DNA of 41,209 bases, taken from NCBI GenBank assembly GCA_009392285.1, contig VFGU01000012.1:228045-269253 (forward strand), read 5' to 3'. Of this stretch, positions 34,459 to 41,209 are shown piece by piece. The position numbers and the translations under genes are program-made. The notes under the pieces are model-generated. The model did no database searches. It was not told the DNA's origin and was given only the letters and a program-made list of their open reading frames with translations. Source of the DNA: SAR202 cluster bacterium. GTDB lineage: Bacteria > Chloroflexota > Dehalococcoidia > Lucifugimonadales > Lucifugimonadaceae. Each line of letters starts with the position of its first letter. The stretch's first letter is position 1.

Positions 34459-34929
34459 ATGTCCAGAAGAAGAAGAGCAGAAAAAAGAATAGTCGCACCT
34501 GATCCAAAATTTAATAGCACTGATTTAGTAAGGTTCACCAATAAACTTATGGAAGGTGGAAATAAGTCTGTTGTACAGAAGATTGTTTATCAAGTTCTAG
34601 AAGAATTAGAGCAAAAAACAAATAAGCCAGGCAAAGAAGTATTTGATCAGGCCATTAAGAACGCAATGCCAACTGTTGAAGTTAAGCCAAGACGGGTTGG
34701 AGGGGCAACTTATCAAGTTCCGGTTGAAGTTAAGCCTGCAAGAAGATTATCTTTGGCTATCAGATGGTTAGTTGATGCTGCAAGATCTAGGTCTGGGATG
34801 TCTATTTCAAGGAAATTATTTCAGGAGTTACTAGATGCATCAAATGGTGAAGGTATAGCAGTAAAAAAGAAAGAAGATACTCATAGAATGGCAGAAGCAA
34901 ACAGAGCTTTTGCTCATTACAGGTGGTAG
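34459..34929 (+). CDS. rpsG: 30S ribosomal protein S7
   Basis: 156 residues, standard length. [10 protein letters not shown] opens the protein; the conserved [21 protein letters not shown] segment contacts 16S rRNA, and the end [15 protein letters not shown] is typical. It nucleates folding of the 3' major domain of 16S rRNA at the head of the small subunit. It lies 26 bases after rpsL and four bases before fusA. Confidence 0.97.
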   Translation: MSRRRRAEKRIVAPDPKFNSTDLVRFTNKLMEGGNKSVVQKIVYQVLEELEQKTNKPGKEVFDQAIKNAMPTVEVKPRRVGGATYQVPVEVKPARRLSLAIRWLVDAARSRSGMSISRKLFQELLDASNGEGIAVKKKEDTHRMAEANRAFAHYRW

Positions 34930-34933
34930 ATAT

Positions 34934-36982
34934 ATGTCAGATCAACAAAAACTAAGAAATATTGGATTTATCGCTCATATTGATGCGGGTAAAACTACCG
35001 TGACTGAGAGAGTACTTTTCTTCACTGGAGCTACATATAAAATCGGATCAATAGATGATGGGACTGCAGTTATGGATTTCATGGAATTGGAGAAGGAAAG
35101 AGGAATAACTATTGGTTCAGCCGCTACAAATGCATCTTGGAAAGATTATGATGTTAATATTATTGATACTCCTGGGCACGTTGACTTTACTGCAGAAGTT
35201 GAAAGAAGTTTAAGAGTTTTGGATGGTGCTGTTGTAGTTTTTGAGTCTGTATCAGGTGTTCAGCCACAGTCTGAAACTGTTTGGAGGCAAGCAGATAAAC
35301 ATAAAGTTCCTAGAATGTGTTTTATCAACAAGATGGACAGGCTTGGAGCAGATTTCGATTTTGCTGTAGGAACTATTGAAGATAAATTGAACGCAAATCC
35401 TGTCCCTATGCAGATTCCAATAGGAGCAGAAGTTGAATATAAAGGGTTGATTGATCTAGTAGAGATGAAAGCATACGTGTATGACGAAGGAAATAATCCT
35501 ACTGAACCAAAAGAGATAGAAATACCTGAAGACATGCTTTCTAAGGCAAATGATGCTAGGGCTAATATGGTTGAGAAGATAGCCGAAACAGATGACGTAC
35601 TTATGGAAAAATTTCTAGAAGACCAAGAGATAAATATTGATGAATTAAAAGCGGCTACTAGAAAAGCCACCTTGGATCTGAAGATTTTTCCAGTTTTTTG
35701 TGGGTCAGCCTTAAAACATAAAGGAGTGCATCACTTACTTGATGCAATATGTGATTATTTACCTTCTCCAGACGATCTTCCGCCTGTTGAGGGTACTGAT
35801 ATATCTGGCGAACAAGTTTTACAACGAAAATTAGATTCCTCGGAACCTTTCAGTGGCTTGGTGTTTAAAGTTGTTTCAGATGAGCATGTTGGAAGGTTAT
35901 GTTATATGAGAATTTATTCAGGGAAGGTTTCTGCTGGAGATAAGGTTTTCAATACTACAATTAATAAGCAGCAGAGAATTGGAAGATTGCTTAAAATGCA
36001 TGCCGAGGAAAGAGAAGAAATTCAAGTAGCTCAGTCTGGTGATATTGTAGCTGTGGTAGGATTAAAAGAAATTTCAACTGCCCATACTCTAAGCGATCTA
36101 AATGAGAGAATTCTTCTTGAAAGTATGACATTTCCTGATCCAGTTTTATCGGTCGCAATTGAGGCAAAAAGTAAAGCCGATCAAGATAAAATGGATATCG
36201 CAGTTACTAAATTAGTTGACGAAGATCCAACATTGAAATTTAACACTGACCAAGAGAGCGGGCAAATGGTTTTGGCAGGAATGGGAGAACTTCATCTAGA
36301 TGTAATCATAGAAAGAATTAAAAGAGAATTCAAGGTTGAAGCAAATGTTGGCGCACCAAAAGTTGCATATAGAGAAACTATCAAGAAGACTGCCTCAGCT
36401 CAAGGCAAATTTATAAGACAATCTGGTGGTAGAGGTCAATTTGGTGATGTGACTTTAAGAATAGAGCCTTTGGAGGCTGGGTCTGGATTATTATTTGAGT
36501 CTGAAATTACTGGAGCAACACTCCCTACAGAGTACTTTAAGCCAGTAGAGCAGGGCTTTAAAGAGGCTGCACAGTCCGGAGTAGTAGCAGGTCATCCAGT
36601 TGTAGACATAAAAGCTATCTTGATTGATGGCTCTCACCATGAGGTTGATTCTTCTGAAGTAGCATTTAAAATAGCAGCTTCTATGGCATTTAAAGATGCC
36701 TGCCAAAAAGCGAGCCCATTTATATTAGAGCCGGTTATGTCAATGGAAGTTGTAACTCCCGAGGAATTCCTTGGTGATGTTTTAGGGGACTTGCAAAGCA
36801 GAAGAGCGCAAGTTCAGTCAATGGATGCACAGTCAGGCTTACAAATAATTAAAGCATTTGTTCCATTAGCTGAAACTTTTCAATATGCTACTATTTTACG
36901 TTCAAATACAACTGGTCGAGCCAGTTTCTCTCAAGAGTTAGATCATTATGCGCCTGCGCCCATGATAAAGAAGGAAGTATAA
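34934..36982 (+). CDS. fusA: Elongation factor G
   Basis: 682 residues from the ATG at 34934. A TTG farther upstream (34910) is in frame but lies inside rpsG and would add eight residues absent from EF-G; the ATG has GGTGG before it and gives the normal beginning. GTPase motifs are AHIDAGKTT (P-loop), [10 protein letters not shown] (switch I), DTPGHVDF and NKMDR; domain IV contains GRGQFGDV. It translocates tRNA-mRNA on the ribosome. Its stop overlaps the rpsJ start by one base, with no tuf gene between. Confidence 0.97.
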   Translation: MSDQQKLRNIGFIAHIDAGKTTVTERVLFFTGATYKIGSIDDGTAVMDFMELEKERGITIGSAATNASWKDYDVNIIDTPGHVDFTAEVERSLRVLDGAVVVFESVSGVQPQSETVWRQADKHKVPRMCFINKMDRLGADFDFAVGTIEDKLNANPVPMQIPIGAEVEYKGLIDLVEMKAYVYDEGNNPTEPKEIEIPEDMLSKANDARANMVEKIAETDDVLMEKFLEDQEINIDELKAATRKATLDLKIFPVFCGSALKHKGVHHLLDAICDYLPSPDDLPPVEGTDISGEQVLQRKLDSSEPFSGLVFKVVSDEHVGRLCYMRIYSGKVSAGDKVFNTTINKQQRIGRLLKMHAEEREEIQVAQSGDIVAVVGLKEISTAHTLSDLNERILLESMTFPDPVLSVAIEAKSKADQDKMDIAVTKLVDEDPTLKFNTDQESGQMVLAGMGELHLDVIIERIKREFKVEANVGAPKVAYRETIKKTASAQGKFIRQSGGRGQFGDVTLRIEPLEAGSGLLFESEITGATLPTEYFKPVEQGFKEAAQSGVVAGHPVVDIKAILIDGSHHEVDSSEVAFKIAASMAFKDACQKASPFILEPVMSMEVVTPEEFLGDVLGDLQSRRAQVQSMDAQSGLQIIKAFVPLAETFQYATILRSNTTGRASFSQELDHYAPAPMIKKEV

Positions 36983-37293
36983 TGCCAAACCAAGCAATTA
37001 GAATCACTTTAAAAGCATACGATCATAGAGTTTTGGATCTTTCAGCACAACAGATACTTGAGGCTGCTGAAAGAACTGGCGCAGCTGTTGCAGGTCCTAT
37101 ACCTATGCCAACAAGTATAAGGCGGTTTTGTGTACTTAGATCACCTCATGTGAATAAAAAATCTAGAGAGCACTTTGAATTGCGGATTCATAAGAGAATT
37201 ATAGATATTGTTGATCCTGGAGCAAAAACTATTGATTCATTAACAACATTAAACGTTCCTGCAGGAGTAGATATTAGGATGGTACTGGATTAG
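36982..37293 (+). CDS. rpsJ: 30S ribosomal protein S10
   Basis: 103 residues. The conserved loop region [29 protein letters not shown] is present in parts along 39-67, and the C-terminus follows the normal pattern. Besides its ribosome role, S10 (NusE) takes part in antitermination. It overlaps fusA by one base (TAATG) and is the usual first gene of the S10 cluster, here fused in transcription to str. Confidence 0.97.
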   Translation: MPNQAIRITLKAYDHRVLDLSAQQILEAAERTGAAVAGPIPMPTSIRRFCVLRSPHVNKKSREHFELRIHKRIIDIVDPGAKTIDSLTTLNVPAGVDIRMVLD

Positions 37294-37295
37294 AA

Positions 37296-37913
37296 ATGAT
37301 AAACGGATTAATTGGTAGAAAATTAAAAATGACAACATCTTTTGATTCTGAGAAAGGTATTGCGGTGCCTGTAACTATTGTTAGGGTGGGGCCTTGTAAA
37401 GTAACTCAAGTAAAAACTGCAGGAAAAGACGGATATGAATCTGCTCAAGTTGGGTTTGAGGAAACAAAAAGACTAAACAAACCTTTAGTTGGTCATCAGA
37501 AAAGAAGTGAATCTAATTTTAAATACTTAAAAGAATTTGCAGTAAATGATATCGATTCTATAGAGGTTGGACAATCACTAGATTGTGGTATTTTTGAAGT
37601 CGGTGATCATGTGTCTGTAACTGGGATCTCAAAAGGTAAAGGGTTTGCTGGGACAGTAAAAAGGCATAATTTTAGTGGAGGGCCTAAAACTCATGGTCAG
37701 TCCGATCGTCATCGTGCTCCTGGCTCAATAGGTGCAGGAAGTTCCCCGGGAAGAGTATGGAAGGGCACAAAGATGTCTGGCCATATGGGGTCAAAAAGGA
37801 TTACCCAAAAAGGATTGCGAGTAATAAAAGTTGATATTAAAAAAAATATATTAGAAATTAAAGGATCAATACCAGGATCTGTTTCTACCACTTTAATGAT
37901 TGAGAAAGAATAA
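37296..37913 (+). CDS. rplC: 50S ribosomal protein L3
   Basis: 205 residues. GLIGRKLKMT at the start and the extended central loop with SKGKGFAGTVKRHNFSGGP and GSIGAGSSPGRVWKGTKMSG are L3 signatures; this loop reaches toward the peptidyl transferase centre. Two bases after rpsJ and six before rplD. Confidence 0.97.
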   Translation: MINGLIGRKLKMTTSFDSEKGIAVPVTIVRVGPCKVTQVKTAGKDGYESAQVGFEETKRLNKPLVGHQKRSESNFKYLKEFAVNDIDSIEVGQSLDCGIFEVGDHVSVTGISKGKGFAGTVKRHNFSGGPKTHGQSDRHRAPGSIGAGSSPGRVWKGTKMSGHMGSKRITQKGLRVIKVDIKKNILEIKGSIPGSVSTTLMIEKE

Positions 37914-37919
37914 AGACAT

Positions 37920-38579
37920 ATGAAAGTAGATGTAAAAAATATAAAAGGTGAAGTTATTGATAACTTTTCAGCATCTGATTTTGTATGGAATCAGTCAATG
38001 AATGAGACTTTAGTTCACCAAGTAGTGGTTGCCCAATTAAACAACAAGAGGCAAGGTACTAGTAATACTTTAAGAAGAAGAGATGCAAGTTATTCTACAG
38101 CCAAGTTAAGAGGCCAAAAAGGTGCAGGTAGGGCTAGAGTAGGGAGCAGATCGTCTCATGTATTAGGTAATAGTGTTGCTCATGGACCTCATCCTAGAAG
38201 TTATAACCAAAAAATACAGAAAAAGGTTAGAAAAGCTTCTTTAAGGATGGTTCTTTCTGAGAAACTTAAAGATGGGGAAGTTATGGTAATTGATAAATTT
38301 GAATTGAAAGAATTTAGTGCCAAAAAAGCCTCTTCGATTATCAAGTCATTAGACCTACCTCAAAAAACATTGATTGTTTTGCAAAATTCTGAAATTAATG
38401 AAAAGTTATTGGGTTCTTTGAAAAATATTACCAATATTAAAACTATCGCGTCGAATTTAATTAATACATATGACATTATGAATTCAAACCGATTAGTAAT
38501 TACAAGAGAGGCCTTCAAGTCTATTGAAGAAATATGGGATTCTAATATTAAGAAGCGAGGCAGTAAAGATGAAGATTAA
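37920..38579 (+). CDS. rplD: 50S ribosomal protein L4
   Basis: 219 residues. The conserved extended loop (LRGQKGAGRARVGSRSSHVL, in the 65-90 region) lines the peptide exit tunnel, and GPHPRSYNQKIQKKVRK follows. In E. coli L4 also represses its own operon; nothing here shows whether that applies. It overlaps rplW by 11 bases. Confidence 0.96.
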   Translation: MKVDVKNIKGEVIDNFSASDFVWNQSMNETLVHQVVVAQLNNKRQGTSNTLRRRDASYSTAKLRGQKGAGRARVGSRSSHVLGNSVAHGPHPRSYNQKIQKKVRKASLRMVLSEKLKDGEVMVIDKFELKEFSAKKASSIIKSLDLPQKTLIVLQNSEINEKLLGSLKNITNIKTIASNLINTYDIMNSNRLVITREAFKSIEEIWDSNIKKRGSKDED

Positions 38580-38862
38580 TACTAACAGCGATTTGTTGAT
38601 ATCTCCCGTAATTACTGAAAAGACTACTCTTCTTCAGGAAAGAGGAAAGTATACTTTTAAAGTTGCAAAAGAAGCAACTAAAGATCAAGTTAAAAAAGCT
38701 GTAACAGAAATATTTAATGTAAAGGTATCTTCTGTCAATATAATAAATAGGAAAGGTAAGCCAAAAACTTTTGGAAGAAATAGAGTAATAACACCTAGTT
38801 CTAAAAGAGCTATTGTTACCTTAGTTTCTGGCGAAACAATTAACATTACTGAAGGAACTTAA
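38569..38862 (+). CDS. rplW: 50S ribosomal protein L23
   Basis: 97 residues from the ATG at 38569, chosen because GAGG (38557-38560) lies eight bases upstream and the protein then begins normally; an earlier in-frame start at 38524 would extend into rpl[11 protein letters not shown] near the start, [11 protein letters not shown] and the [15 protein letters not shown] loop are L23 features. L23 sits at the tunnel exit and docks trigger factor and SRP. Confidence 0.95.
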   Translation: MKINTNSDLLISPVITEKTTLLQERGKYTFKVAKEATKDQVKKAVTEIFNVKVSSVNIINRKGKPKTFGRNRVITPSSKRAIVTLVSGETINITEGT

Positions 38863-38873
38863 ATTATATAATT

Positions 38874-39698
38874 ATGAAAACTTACAAACCGACATCTGAA
38901 GGACAAAGATCTAGAATTTCATCTGAATTTGATGAGATAACTACGTCTAAGCCAGAAAAATCTCTTTTAGCTCCTCTTACAGAGAAAGGCGGAAGGAATA
39001 ATACTGGAAGAATTACAGTAAGACATAGGGGCGGAGGGCACAAGAAGAGGTACAGAATAGTTGACTTTAAAAGATCTGTTCAGAATGTTGAAGCTAAGGT
39101 AGTTTCAATAGAATATGATCCAAATAGAAGTGCCAGAATTGCTCTTGTTAAGTCTGAAGATGGAAGAAAATTTTATATGATTGCGCCTGATGGGATTAAG
39201 GTAGGAGAGAAAGTAAGTAGTGGAGAGGAAGTCGATGTCAAAATTGGCAACTCAATGCCATTAAAATCTATACCTGTTGGTTATTTGGTTCATAATGTTG
39301 AAACAACACCAGGAAGAGGCGCTTCTATTGCTAGAAGTGCAGGAACAGTTGTTCAGGTTATGGCGCATGAATTTGGTTATACATTAATTAGAATGCCTTC
39401 AGGAGAAGTAAGAAAAGTCTTAGAAAACTGTATAGCTACAATTGGGCAAGTCGGCAACCTTGATCACAAGAATCAAAAACTTGGTAAAGCCGGAAGAAGT
39501 GTTCATAGAGGCAGGAGGCCGACAGTCAGAGGTTTAGTAATGAATCCTAATGATCACCCTCATGGTGGTGGTGAAGGTAAGACTGGGGTAGGTTTGAAAC
39601 ACCCTAAGACTCCTTGGGGGAAGCCCGCACTAGGCAAAAGGACAAGGAAATCAAAATCAAGTGATAAATTAATATTGAGAAGAAGGTATGAGAGGTAA
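38874..39698 (+). CDS. rplB: 50S ribosomal protein L2
   Basis: 274 residues, standard length. [20 protein letters not shown] near residue 45 and the C-terminal [14 protein letters not shown], which holds the conserved histidine near the peptidyl transferase centre, identify L2. Followed by rpsS after six bases. Confidence 0.98.
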   Translation: MKTYKPTSEGQRSRISSEFDEITTSKPEKSLLAPLTEKGGRNNTGRITVRHRGGGHKKRYRIVDFKRSVQNVEAKVVSIEYDPNRSARIALVKSEDGRKFYMIAPDGIKVGEKVSSGEEVDVKIGNSMPLKSIPVGYLVHNVETTPGRGASIARSAGTVVQVMAHEFGYTLIRMPSGEVRKVLENCIATIGQVGNLDHKNQKLGKAGRSVHRGRRPTVRGLVMNPNDHPHGGGEGKTGVGLKHPKTPWGKPALGKRTRKSKSSDKLILRRRYER

Positions 39699-39704
39699 AT
39701 AAGC

Positions 39705-39983
39705 ATGTCTAGATCAACTAAAAAAGGACCATTTGTAGATGAGAAGTTAATGAAAAAAATTTCAAAAGCTAAGTCTCAAGGTGTAAGTAATACCGTAATT
39801 AACACTTGGTCTAGATCATCTACGATTGTTGAAGAAATGTTAAATTTGACCATTGGTGTTCACAATGGGAGGCAACATATACCTATTTTTATAACCGAAA
39901 ATATGATCGGGCATAAGTTGGGTGAATTTTCACCTACTAGAATTTTTAAAGGACATTCAACTAAATCTGATAAGTTAGGTTAA
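39705..39983 (+). CDS. rpsS: 30S ribosomal protein S19
   Basis: 92 residues, standard length. [19 protein letters not shown] and WSRSSTIV, then [20 protein letters not shown] are highly conserved. It lies in the 30S head with S13. Two bases before rplV. Confidence 0.97.
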   Translation: MSRSTKKGPFVDEKLMKKISKAKSQGVSNTVINTWSRSSTIVEEMLNLTIGVHNGRQHIPIFITENMIGHKLGEFSPTRIFKGHSTKSDKLG

Positions 39984-39985
39984 TT

Positions 39986-40336
39986 ATGACAGTTAAAGCA
40001 AAAACTAAAAATATAGGAATTTCGGCAAAAAAAATAAGACCTTTAGTCAATTTGTTGAGAGGAAAAAAAGCAGTTGATGCAGTGAGTATATTATCCTTTA
40101 TGCCTTCTAATTCATCAGAAGTTTTATTAGAACTAATTAAGTCTGCAATTGCCAATGCTGAGAGTATGCAATATGGAACTAAAGATGAATTAGTAATTTC
40201 TACGATTTACGCAGACAAGTCTACATCTATGAGAAGGTGGAGAGCCAGAGCCAGAGGTAGAGCAGGAACATTTGATAGACCTCAATCGCATATATTTGTT
40301 GAGTTAACTGATAATACAATTCAGGAGGAAAACTAG
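39986..40336 (+). CDS. rplV: 50S ribosomal protein L22
   Basis: 116 residues. ISAKKIRPLVNLLRGK at the start and the long beta-hairpin near the end (STSMRRWRARARGRAG) that lines the exit tunnel are present. The stop is immediately followed by the rpsC start with no gap. Confidence 0.96.
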   Translation: MTVKAKTKNIGISAKKIRPLVNLLRGKKAVDAVSILSFMPSNSSEVLLELIKSAIANAESMQYGTKDELVISTIYADKSTSMRRWRARARGRAGTFDRPQSHIFVELTDNTIQEEN

Positions 40337-41209
40337 ATGGGTCAAAAAACACATCCTATTGGATTTAGATTAGGCACAACTAGAGATTGGTCTTCGCATT
40401 GGTTTGGAGCAAGTCCTAAAGATTATAAAGCTCAGGTTATGGAAGATCATAATATTCGTGAATATATTGAAAAAGAATTAGGGAGTTCTGCCGGAATTTC
40501 ATTGATAGAGATACAGCGAAACGCTGAAGATTTGTCAATAAATATTCATACCTCAAGACCAGGTATAGTAATTGGTAGAGGGGGGTCAAATGTAGACAAA
40601 TTAAGAGAGTCAATTGAAAAAATAACTTTTAAAAAAGCAAAAGTATCAATTACTGAAATAAGACAGCCAGACTTGAATGCGAGATTAGTGGCACAGAATA
40701 TAGCAGAACAAATTGAGAGAAGAGTGGCTATTAAAAGGGCGATGAGGCAGGTAGGAAATAGATGTATTCAAAATGGAGCGCAAGGTATAAAGATTTTAAT
40801 TTCTGGAAGACTTGGTGGTGCAGATATCGCTAGGTCTGACAAGATGATAGAAGGAAGAGTGCCCCTGCATACATTAAGAGCCAAAATTGATTATGCAATA
40901 GCGGAAGCCAGAACAACATACGGAATAATTGGTGTTAAAGTTTGGATTTATAATGGAGAGGTTGGCGCAATAGACAAAGGATTGTCAGATAGAGCTATAC
41001 AAAGAGTCGAAGAAAGCCTATCTCAGACTAAAGAAATTTTAGAAATTGACCAATCTGAATCAAAGGCTAAAGAGACAAAGTCAAGTAAATCTGAAACTCC
41101 TATTAGAGAAATAATATTGGAGTCAGAGGAAGAGACACCTGCTAAAAAGGCACCTGCTAAAAAGGCACCTGCTAAAAAGACAACTGCTAAAAAGGCACCT
41201 GCTAAAAAG
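40337..41209 (+). CDS. rpsC: 30S ribosomal protein S3 with Lys-Ala-Pro repeat tail (3' end cut by window)
   Basis: 291 codons are visible and the gene runs off the right edge. MGQKTHPIGFRLG opens the protein; the KH domain contains VIGRGGSNVDKLRE, and ISGRLGGADIARSD with GIIGVKVWIYNGE complete the usual C-terminal domain, which ends near residue 225. After that comes an acidic, low-complexity segment and then five copies of a five-residue repeat (APAKK type, 267-291). AGGAGG at 40323-40328 precedes the ATG. S3 binds mRNA at the entry tunnel and has helicase activity with S4 and S5. Confidence 0.96.
   Translation, partial: MGQKTHPIGFRLGTTRDWSSHWFGASPKDYKAQVMEDHNIREYIEKELGSSAGISLIEIQRNAEDLSINIHTSRPGIVIGRGGSNVDKLRESIEKITFKKAKVSITEIRQPDLNARLVAQNIAEQIERRVAIKRAMRQVGNRCIQNGAQGIKILISGRLGGADIARSDKMIEGRVPLHTLRAKIDYAIAEARTTYGIIGVKVWIYNGEVGAIDKGLSDRAIQRVEESLSQTKEILEIDQSESKAKETKSSKSETPIREIILESEEETPAKKAPAKKAPAKKTTAKKAPAKK
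41135..41209 (+). repeat. Five tandem 15-base units encoding (A/T)-(P/T)-A-K-K in rpsC
   Basis: Five consecutive 15-base units, consensus GCACCTGCTAAAAAG, three identical and two with one or two changes, end exactly at the window edge, so the array may continue. They keep frame and give an Ala-Pro-Lys tail like histone H1-type tails. Confidence 0.95.

Noticed and set aside
34910-34933. Upstream TTG start for fusA
   Set aside because: It lies inside rpsG and adds residues not found in EF-G; ATG at 34934 has a GGTGG site and the normal N-terminus.
38524-38568. Upstream start for rplW
   Set aside because: It would extend L23 into rplD with non-conserved residues; ATG at 38569 has GAGG upstream.
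41135-41209. CRISPR-like array
   Set aside because: Units are 15 bases, contiguous without spacers, and in frame within rpsC, so this is a coding tandem repeat.
1-41209. tRNA, rRNA, insertion sequences or prophage genes
   Set aside because: I found no cloverleaf-like spacer, transposase, integrase catalytic domain or terminal inverted repeat pair; the longest non-coding gap is the 250 bases at 33763-34012.

Overview
The window is about 41 kb of AT-rich (roughly two-thirds A+T), very compact bacterial chromosome: 39 protein genes, almost all abutting or overlapping, and no intergenic gap above 250 bases. I see no rRNA, tRNA, CRISPR array, insertion sequence or prophage. Gram-positive-type features (lipoproteins with lipoboxes, the long form of S12, a PurF with propeptide and Fe-S cysteines), a GlnR-like regulator beside glnA, a GreA with an extra N-terminal domain, and a flank of enolase-superfamily, GMC and FAD/Fe-S oxidoreductases together suggest a marine Chloroflexota of the SAR202 / Dehalococcoidia kind. 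That placement is inference from gene content and needs a marker-gene tree.

Layout. (1) 1-9400, catabolic flank: a galactonate-dehydratase-like enolase-superfamily gene (cut by the left edge) diverges from an Ldh2-type malate/lactate dehydrogenase; a GMC oxidoreductase and a small Gluconate_2-dh3-like partner run leftward; a small membrane protein is unrecognised; then greA, a TerC-type transporter and a YdiJ-like FAD/4Fe-4S 2-hydroxyacid dehydrogenase form a leftward operon. (2) 9557-20460, a rightward gene train: rpmH, rnpA, yidD, a beta-propeller lipoprotein, yidC, jag, a PfkB-type kinase, tlyA, purF, purM, purH, a family 2 glycosyltransferase and a nicotinate-phosphoribosyltransferase-like gene. 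(3) 20447-33762, a leftward train (transcription order): pseudo-receiver GlnR-like regulator, glnA, gltB, gltD, nadE, an HtrA-type lipoprotein protease, recA, a CNNM/CorC protein and tilS. (4) 34013-41209, the str/S10 ribosomal operon rightward: rpsL, rpsG, fusA, rpsJ, rplC, rplD, rplW, rplB, rpsS, rplV and rpsC (cut by the right edge), with no tuf between fusA and rpsJ.

How it works together: region 3 begins as a nitrogen-assimilation unit (regulator, glutamine synthetase, glutamate synthase, ammonia-using NAD synthase). Region 2 links RNase P protein, membrane-protein insertion and de novo purine synthesis. The best candidates for something new are the GreA fused to a recombinase-like core-binding domain, the YidC basic tail overprinted on the Jag N-terminus, the beta-propeller lipoprotein inside the yidD-yidC unit, the phosphoribosyltransferase lacking the usual histidine, and the absence of terminator space at all three convergent gene junctions. 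I found no clearly novel multi-gene defence or mobile system.
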